Shown: positions 57,181 to 64,000 of the stretch, piece by piece
How the letters are laid out: every line of letters starts with the position of its first letter
Position numbering within the stretch: the first letter of the stretch is position 1
Assembly (NCBI RefSeq): GCF_000247695.1
Contig: NW_004624747.1
Coordinates: 15,422,532-15,486,531, forward strand
From: Heterocephalus glaber
Lineage: Eukaryota; Chordata; Mammalia; Rodentia; Bathyergidae
Direction of reading: 5' to 3'
Length of the DNA stretch: 64,000 nt
The notes under the pieces: model-generated
The model's input: only the letters and a program-made list of their open reading frames with translations
Databases searched by the model: none
Told to the model about the DNA's origin: nothing
Program-made: the position numbers and the translations under genes

Positions 57181-57589
57181 GACCCTTTTTCTGGAGTCAG
57201 TTTTGTAATCCCACTCATAAGGGCTCCACCCTCATAATCTAATTACCTCCCCAAAGCCCTGCCTATAGTACTCACTTTGGAGGGTTAGGATTTGAACATA
57301 TGGGTTGGGCAGGGGGACATAATCTTTCACACCATAGCTGCCAGGCCCAAGTAGTCTTGGAGTGGGACCTGGAGTTTTGCAGTTTTAATGTGCAACCCAG
57401 GTGGTTTGGATGCAACTGGTGACGTCTGCTGGAATTCTGAACAGGATCGTCCCAGTTTAGGTTTTTGTTGTTGTTGTTTCATTGTTATTGATTGGTAAGA
57501 ATGCCACATGTCTATAAATCTGTCATACTACAAATGTCCTTTTGTCTTTGTGTTTCAATAGTGGGTTATTACCTGGGGGAAGCAGTTAC

Positions 57590-57790
57590 ATCACATTTTC
57601 AGGCAGTGTTCTAAGCACTTTACTCATGTTGAATCCTCAGGATGATCCAGTAAGGGAGGTACTATTATTATACTCATTTTGCAGGTGAGGAAGCCTAGAT
57701 GAAGGAAATGAGATCATATGCCAAAAGTCACAGAGCCAAGAAGAGGTGGCAGAGCTAGGATTTGACCCAAGGGCATCTGGTTTAGGGTGG
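57590..57790 (-). repeat. MIR
   Basis: TTCTAAGCACTTTACTCATG, CTCATTTTGCAGGTGAGGAA and GTGGCAGAGCTAGGATTTGA are the inverted MIR order. Confidence 0.82.
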
Positions 57791-57945
57791 ATATTCTTAC
57801 TTGCAATAATCAACTTTCCCTGAATCCTGGCTTTATTTGATGATGAAGGTCCATCACCTCCTCCAATTCTACATCTTCCTGTCATCATATGCTATTCAAT
57901 AATGGGATCAAAGATAGACTATTTATAATTGGAAGTTTATCAGTG

Positions 57946-58385
57946 TTATGGCCTATATCTAGATGTCCCTCTAAAGCCTCATGTACTCATAGGTGGGGCT
58001 TTTGGGAGGTGACCGGATCATGGGCATGTGATACTGGATTATGGATGGGTAATACTGGATTAGTTCACTGATTGGTTTAGCATAGTGCTGGGTGTGGATG
58101 GTCGATTTACTGGAGAAGGATGACACCAACCAATAGGCTTGTAGTGTGGATGGAATAAAAAGAGAAAGGGAGGCTCGCTGCTTCGTGCCTGCCATCCCAT
58201 GAGCTCTTTCTTGTCTACTACAGCCCCTCTGCCATGCCACCCTGCCTTGGAGCCAGCCAATTATGGACCAAAACCTCTTTGAACTATGAGCCAATTATGG
58301 ACTGAACTGAAATCCCTACAAACTTCCCTCCTTTAAATTGCGCAGTTGGGTATTTTGTCTTAGTAATGACAAAGGAACTAAGACA
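57946..58385 (+). mobile_element. MaLR-type solo LTR, sister of the one at 37735
   Basis: GTTATGGCCTATATCTAGAT to GTAATGACAAAGGAACTAAGACA. It shares with the copy at 37735 the GATACTGGATTATGG-type mid repeats and the CCCCTCTGCCATGCCA segment. The phrase CCAATTATGGAC occurs twice within it. Confidence 0.8.
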
Positions 58386-58479
58386 ATCAGTGCTTACATT
58401 GGATGAAATCAATACATCAATGACTAGGTAAATACCTCAGGACTGAGAACTACAAACTTTCTAGCTCAGTGGAAATCAC

Positions 58480-58676
58480 GGGCTAAGTTTGCATGCTTGT
58501 AATCCCAGCAATCTGGGAGTCTGAGACAGGAAGATCACAAGTTTGGGCAATTTAGCAGCTTAGCCAGGCTCTGTCTCAAAAATTTAAAGAAAGAACAAAA
58601 GAAAGAAAGAAAGAGTGACACAGAGAGAGAGAGAGAGGGAGGGAGGGAGGGAGGGGAAGGAGGAAGAAGGAAGGTG
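58480..58676 (+). repeat. B1-like SINE with GA-rich satellite tail
   Basis: 7SL-like body (CTAAGTTTGCATGCTTGTAA) to GCTCTGTCTC, then AAAGAAAG, (AG)n and (GGGA)n runs, ending near GGAAGG. Confidence 0.8.
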
Positions 58677-58707
58677 TTGGGTTCAATTCCCAATACTACA
58701 AAAATTT

Positions 58708-58739
58708 ACTTCTTGACCTTTTGGCTAAGATCAAGTGTC
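58708..58739 (+). pseudogene. RNU2P: Truncated U2 snRNA retrocopy
   Basis: ACTTCTTGACCTTTTGGCTA and AGATCAAGTGT match the first 30 or so bases of U2, including the region around the branch-point-binding stem, with a few changes. It stops at GTGT and is followed at once by an A-rich stretch. A 3'-truncated, A-tailed copy of this kind is typical of LINE-mobilised snRNA. No promoter is evident. Confidence 0.75.
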
Positions 58740-58749
58740 AAAAAGAAAA

Positions 58750-59640
58750 AATCAACATTTACACCTCCTGTGATGGCGATGTAAAGTACTGTTCATTTTC
58801 CAAGAAAACTAACCTGCCGCTTACTGATCTGGTTCTGTGCTGAAACCACAAAATGGAGAAACTTGTGATCTGTCTCATTCAATATCTCACCTTCCCCCAT
58901 TTCTGCAAAGAAAAGTCTCACACTTGGAGAAGAAGCAGTGAAGGATCTCCAGTCGGATTTGTGAGATGGGAGGACCCAGAATCTCCAAGAGCGCAAGCTC
59001 TATCCCCATCAGAAGACACTTGTACTTAGGATGATTTGAGGCTCAGCCAGGATGATGGGAGCTCCCCGCTCCTTCCTTGTCACAGATGGGCGCTAGGAGC
59101 CGAGGCAACATGGATGCGGTGTGGTGGCTCCTGCTGCTTCTGGACCAGACAGACTCAGGGCAGCCCATGTGGGAGCTGCAGGCAGATGCTGGCTTTCTCT
59201 CTTCCTAGGTCACCGCTCATGGCAGCAAAGGGCTGCATCAGGGTCAGAAAGTACCCTGAGTGTGTCCAGACTCTGGAGCAGGTTTTGCTTTTACTTCCAG
59301 CAGATGATTTTATATACTGATGAAGCACTGTGGTGTGAGAAGGCTCCCAAGGAGGTGCACATGGCAAGTGTGTGTCCAGGTTATCAGCCATCGTGTCACT
59401 ACTGCACTTTGGCAAAAGCTGACCACTCTGAGCAATGCACAAGACTTTTTGTGCCAAACCATTAGAATTCCCGCGCAGGTGAGCGCATGTGCTGTTTATT
59501 ATTAAGATGTTCCCTTAGACTACAGCACAGTGTAGACAGAGCTGCTCACAGCCATTAAATAAACAGAGGAGAACTTTAGATTTCATGAGCTTCTTTTGGT
59601 GTTCCTTTTGATAATGAAACAACAGATTCTCTCCCCCCCC
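58750..59640. other. Unassigned GC-moderate segment
   Basis: Unlike its AT-rich surroundings, with no SINE. Short overlapping open frames (59036-59320 and 59121-59465 on +; 58793-58996 and 59155-59457 on -) have no homology that I recognise. A gene remnant or an old LTR are both possible. Confidence 0.3.
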
Positions 59641-59847
59641 CCAAATCTGAAAAGGGATTATTTATTCATGTTTCTTGTATCTGTCAGAATGCCTGGTGGG
59701 CAGCTGAAGATAGAATGTATCTGTCAGTGTATTTAGCAAGAACAACAAATGATGCTTTTGGAAAACCTAAAAAGATTCCTAACTTGTGTGTACTTTGGGC
59801 TGTGGTATCTGAGCCCAGAAAAAGGAAGTCCTCTAAAAAGAAGCTAT

Positions 59848-60022
59848 AAAGTGGGAGTTCTCAACCTCAGCTGCGCATTAGAATCCCTTGGGGAGCTTTC
59901 AGACATCCCAGTGCCTGATGAAATAAATCAGAATATCCAGGAGGAAGGATCCAGGCATTTCTATTTTAAAAAACTCTCCTAGGTGATTCCTGTTGTAGCT
60001 AAGATGACAAACTACTGCTTTA
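59848..60022 (+). repeat. MER5A-type hAT fossil
   Basis: GTTCTCAACCTCAGCTGCGC, TTAGAATCCCTTGGGGAGC and GGTGATTCCTGTTGTAGC follow the MER5A pattern. Confidence 0.75.
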
Positions 60023-60493
60023 AGGAGGAAATTTCCTCCTTTGGAAAATTGTATGACATAGGGGTAAGGGGATGGTAAGCCCCGGCCATTTCATTTACAA
60101 GGGAACGAAAATGGAAGTCACAATCAATTCTGTCTCATTTCTTCTAATTGTTTAGTGTAAGTATTGGAAATGCTACATGTTAGGATGGAGACTGGGTGGC
60201 TGTAGCCAATGAAGGAGGGGACCCCGCATGGGGAGGGATTGTTCTTGCATCCTGATGTTGCCAAGGGGAGATGCAGCTCCCATGGAGCTCGTTTCCCAAA
60301 ATATGTTGGTGATTAAAATTTTTATGCAAAGCCTCTCATTTTATAAATGTTTGCAATAAATTCAAATTCTTCTAATATCTCTGTGTCACCAAATGAAACT
60401 CATCTGTTGGCCAAATTTGGCTGTGTGGGTTGTCTGGTTAGTTCATCTAGTTTATAAAGCATTTGGGAAGCTCAAGATCATTCTTTTAAAATT

Positions 60494-60596
60494 ATTATTA
60501 TTATTATTATTATTTTTTTTTGTACTGGGGATTGAACTCAGGACCTTGCACTTGTGAGGCAGGCACCGGAACCACTGAGCTAAATCCCCGGCCCTC
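60494..60596 (-). repeat. (ATT)n plus ID-like SINE
   Basis: An ATT microsatellite (60494-60515) meets the T side of an inverted ID-like copy (60516-60596). CTTTTAAAATTATT flanks both. Confidence 0.87.
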
Positions 60597-60599
60597 TTT

Positions 60600-61085
60600 T
60601 AAAATTATTTTAAATTTTCTATTGTGATGAAATACATTAAACCTAAAATCGATCATTTTAAAGTGTACAATTCAGTGGCATTAAGTACATTCAGGATATT
60701 GTATAACCATCACTACTATTTTGTTCCAGAAGTTTTTCATTACCCTATAACCATTAAGTGATCACTCCCTATTCCTCTTTCCTTCAGTTCCTGGCAACTA
60801 CCAATGTGCTTTCTGTCTCTATGGATTTACATAAGAAGTTTTACTTAAGAATATTTTACATAAGAAGTTATATACTATATGGTTTTCTGTGACTGACTTT
60901 TTTCACATAGCATTTTTTCAAGGTTCATTCACGTGTAGAATGTATCTGATCTTCCTTTTTCAAGGTCAACTGATATTCCATCAAATGGACATACTGCCTT
61001 TGGTTTATCCATTCATTTATTGATGGATATTGGTTTATTTTGGCTATTGTGAATAGTGTTGTTATGAACATTCATCTATAAGTTT
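60600..61085 (-). mobile_element. Old L1 3' end
   Basis: TACAATTCAGTGGCATTAAG, CCTGGCAACTACCAATGTGC and GGCTATTGTGAATAGTG are inverted L1 3' UTR blocks. Confidence 0.75.
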
Positions 61086-61589
61086 TGTTTGAATGCAGAG
61101 ATAGAACATAACATATTTCTCCCTACCACTTGTATTCCAATTCTGTAGGTGCTCGTGAGCTGGGCACTTAATTATTGGGTGACGAAATTGTTCCAGTTTG
61201 CCTTTGTCTTACTGAAGGTCCCATATCCCAGGAAGCTTCTTAGTTCTAGGTAAACCAAGATGGTTGGGCACCCTTCAGTGTCTTACTTAAGCTAATTAGT
61301 ACAAGATACAAGTTCAGGATTAAGGTCTGACTATGCCACGTACTGCTCATTAGCATAGTACTTTTTGATGGAAATTATAATAGTTTTAGGATTTCAATTA
61401 TGACTTTTAAAACCACTATAACAAATATATGTTCCTGGTGGTTGTATGTGATCAACAATGATTTCAGAACTCTGTGTTTTAGCACAAGGCAGTTTCTGTA
61501 TATATGTTATCAGGTAGTTTCTTTAGAAATGGCTCACCAATCAAAACCATTCTAGTTCCTTCTTGCCTTGAACAAAGAATTGGATCAGG

Positions 61590-61680
61590 GCCTGGGGATT
61601 TAGCTCAGTGGTTTTGCTGCCTGCTGCGTAAGCGCAAGGACCTGAGTTCGATCCCCAGTACCAAAAAAAAAAAAAAAAAG
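61590..61680 (+). repeat. ID-like SINE
   Basis: Flanked by AAAGAATTGGAT on both sides; consensus-like and so fairly young. Confidence 0.9.
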
Positions 61681-62242
61681 AATTGGATTAGGCAAGCCAA
61701 AAATGGTGCTAAAAGTTTACTTGAAAAGTGTGGGGTAAATGAGTATGGGAGGAACCAGCTCTGCAGAGCGAACTTGGGGAAAACAAGAGAAAAAGAAGGT
61801 AAAAGCAAAAATGAAATTCTGTCTGAGAAACACAGCATGGGCTATCATGGGAAGTCACAATAGCAGGCTCCCCATGGTATCTTGTCTCTTTTGTGCCATC
61901 TGCATCTTGTGGGAGGTGGAGAGAAGTTCCATGTACAGGGTCCTGAGAATTATTTGGCACTGTCCTGGCATATTGTAATTGACAAGTCCTACTCATTTCC
62001 TTGGCCAGCTTTGTCTTGCCCCATCTCCTATATCCTGTGTGCCAGGAATACTCCCATTTCTTTTAAATCTTAGATTCAGAATCAGTGTATCAGAGCTTCC
62101 CAGAATCCTTCTCCCTTCCCTTCCATGGGGTTTAGCTTAAAAGGTTCCTTTCCTGTATTCCCAGAGTGCATTATAATTACAGGATTTTTCTACATGGGCC
62201 TCTCTATGAAACCATGGCTCCCTCAAGGATCCATCCCCTTTT

Positions 62243-62331
62243 CTTTTTTTTTTTTGGTACCAGGGATCGAACTCGGGACCTTGCACTTGCGAGGCAGGAG
62301 GCAGAACCACTGAGCTAAATCCCCAGCCCAC
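62243..62331 (-). repeat. ID-like SINE
   Basis: Flanked by CATCCCCTTTTCTTT on both sides. Confidence 0.9.
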
Positions 62332-62732
62332 ATCCCCTTTTCTTTAGATAATTGCATCCCCTTCTCCTTTGGGGGATCAGCTTTCCACTGATCTCATGCC
62401 ATGTGTTTTAGGTAGTTCTGATGTCACTCCCAAGGTCTTGGGGTGGCTCCAAACCCAGGCCTGGCCATCTACACACTCCATGCTTGTGGCTGATGGAACT
62501 GTTTCAGGAGTGTGCGGGTGACCCCAAGCAGGTTGGTACACAGTTGCATCTGATGCTACAACTAATGGGAAAGAGATGCTTTCTGCTAGGGTTGCTGAGA
62601 TCTCAGTCATCTTTGCCACATCCTGAAGAAAAGTCTTCTAAAAATGAAGCCAACACAGAAGAAAGCAGGGCTAAGAAGTGGGGAGAGAAAAAGAAAGTTA
62701 CCAGAGTCAGAATAAGATTGAACTTCTTGGAC

Positions 62733-62812
62733 CAGGGATTTAGCTCAGTGGTTTCGCTCCCTGCCTTGCAAGCTCAAGGTCCCAAGTTTGATCCCTGGTA
62801 CCAAAAAAAATT
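62733..62812 (+). repeat. ID-like SINE
   Basis: Flanked by ATTGAACTTCTTG on both sides. Confidence 0.9.
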
Positions 62813-63049
62813 GAACTTCTTGATTATTTGAGTCACTATTTTTGCATAAACTGGTTTGCATTGAGTTTTTGTCCTTTGGAACTAAAAGAATATTAATGAA
62901 TACACTGTAGGTTATTAATATTTATATCTCACAAATATAGCATCATACGTGGCAATTGTAGGCACATAAGGAATGTTCATATATGTCAGTGCATACTTTC
63001 CATAAAGATGTCATCTACAGTTTTAAAAAAATCAATAAAATCATATGAA

Positions 63050-63890
63050 TGCAAGAAGGCTTATGAGGTGAGAATGTGGAGAAATCGGAATCCTCAGGTG
63101 TTGCTGGTGGGAATGTTAAGTAGAGTAGCCACTGTTTGGAAAATAGTACCTCATTAGTAGAGTGCTTGCCTAGCAGGTACAAAGTCCTGCATGGCATCTC
63201 AAAAAAAATTAAACATAGAATTACCATTTGACCTCACAATTCTGCTCCTGTGCACGCACCAAAAATAACTAAAAAAAAGCCAACCACAGTGGTGTACAGC
63301 TGTAATTCTAGCAGTGTAGGAGGCTAAGGCAAGAGGATCTCAAGTTCAAGCCCAGCCTGGGCAACTTAGTGACTTAGTACCAGGCACACAAACAAAAAAT
63401 TAGAAACAGGTATTCACACAAAAACTTGTTCATGAATAGTCACAGCAGAGCTATTGAAAATAGCTAAAAAGTAGAACCAACCCAATGTCCATCCACAAAT
63501 GAATGGATAGACAAATTGTGTTATATCCACACAAAAGAATATTATTCAGCTATAAAAATAAGTATAGAGACATGCTATACTATGGATGACTCCTAAAAGC
63601 ATTATGCTAAGTGAAAGAAGCCAGCTATTAAAGACAACATAGCAAATGGTCTCACTCACAAAATGTTCAGAGGAGGAAAATGTATAAAGAGAGAAAACAG
63701 ATTAGTTCTTTCAGAGGCTTGGAGAAGTAGAGGGTGGGGAATGACTGCTTAATGAATATGAGGTTCTTTTTGGACAAGTAAAATTTCTGGAACTAGGTAG
63801 CAAAGATAGTTGCACAATAGTGTGACTGTTCTAAATGTCATTTTTGGTAAATTTCATGTTATACATATTTTACCACAATAAAAACAAAAC
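63050..63890 (+). mobile_element. Old L1 3' end, SINE-interrupted
   Basis: GGTGTTGCTGGTGGGAATGT, CCATCCACAAATGAATGGAT, ATTCAGCTATAAAAATAAG and the end TTTTACCACAATAAAAAC follow L1 order. A B1-like SINE sits at about 63280-63385. Confidence 0.78.
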
Positions 63891-64000
63891 AAAAGAATTA
63901 GGAATTCCATCAGGGCTTCAAGACTAGAGGCCTAAAAGTTATTTCCTACATAGCATGCCCAGATTGGGAGGAAGTCTGAAATCCAGACTGTACTGTGCCT

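Noticed and set aside
32161..64000. KSR2 exons expected from human gene order
   Set aside because: No sequence matching the KSR2 N-terminus or kinase exons was recognised; the gene probably starts right of the window.

Overview
This is mammalian nuclear DNA, almost certainly from a rodent. It has large spliced genes with GT-AG introns and a very dense load of SINEs: a short tRNA-derived ID/BC1-like family with about 35 copies, and 7SL-derived B1-like elements that are often fused to an ID-like tail. L1 3' ends, MaLR-type LTRs, MIR/L2, hAT-type fossils and one mariner fossil are also present. The ID-like consensus suggests a hystricognath rodent, but I cannot fix the species from sequence alone.

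Two real protein-coding genes are present and meet tail to tail. WSB2 lies on the + strand: coding exons 2-9 run from 3697 to 16751, and exon 1 (start codon plus a few residues) lies left of the window. RFC5 lies on the - strand and is complete: 11 coding exons run from 31919 down to 19815. The reconstructed exons are in phase throughout. WSB2 would be 404 residues if exon 1 supplies the usual four codons plus one base, and RFC5 is exactly 340 residues. Their stop codons are 3,063 bp apart. The order matches the human 12q24.23 block (VSIG10-WSB2-RFC5-KSR2), so the right half probably lies between RFC5 and KSR2. No KSR2 exon was recognised.

Layout: 1-3696 is WSB2 intron 1, holding a decayed GTF2F1 (TFIIF RAP74) retrocopy. 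3697-16751 holds WSB2 coding exons and repeat-filled introns. 16752-19814 holds the two 3' UTRs and a short gap with SINEs. 19815-31919 is RFC5; its intron 1 carries an SRP19 retrocopy, inserted in antisense into an older L1, that lacks an internal block. 31560-32160 is the CpG-rich RFC5 promoter region, with a TCTCGCGAGA palindrome, an ETS-like site and E2F-like sites. 32161-64000 is intergenic, made of MaLR LTRs, L1 fragments, SINEs, MIRs, a head-to-head mariner inverted duplication at 45.5-46.4 kb, and a truncated U2 snRNA retrocopy at 58.7 kb.

WSB2 is a WD-repeat/SOCS-box substrate receptor for a cullin-RING ubiquitin ligase. RFC5 is a subunit of the PCNA clamp loader. Nothing in the sequence links them functionally beyond their convergent arrangement. 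I found no new biological system. The items most worth a second look are the mariner palindrome, the SRP19 retrocopy that looks exon-skipped, the ID-SINE copies with C-rich tails, the tandem ID pair inside one target-site duplication, and the RFC5 promoter motifs.
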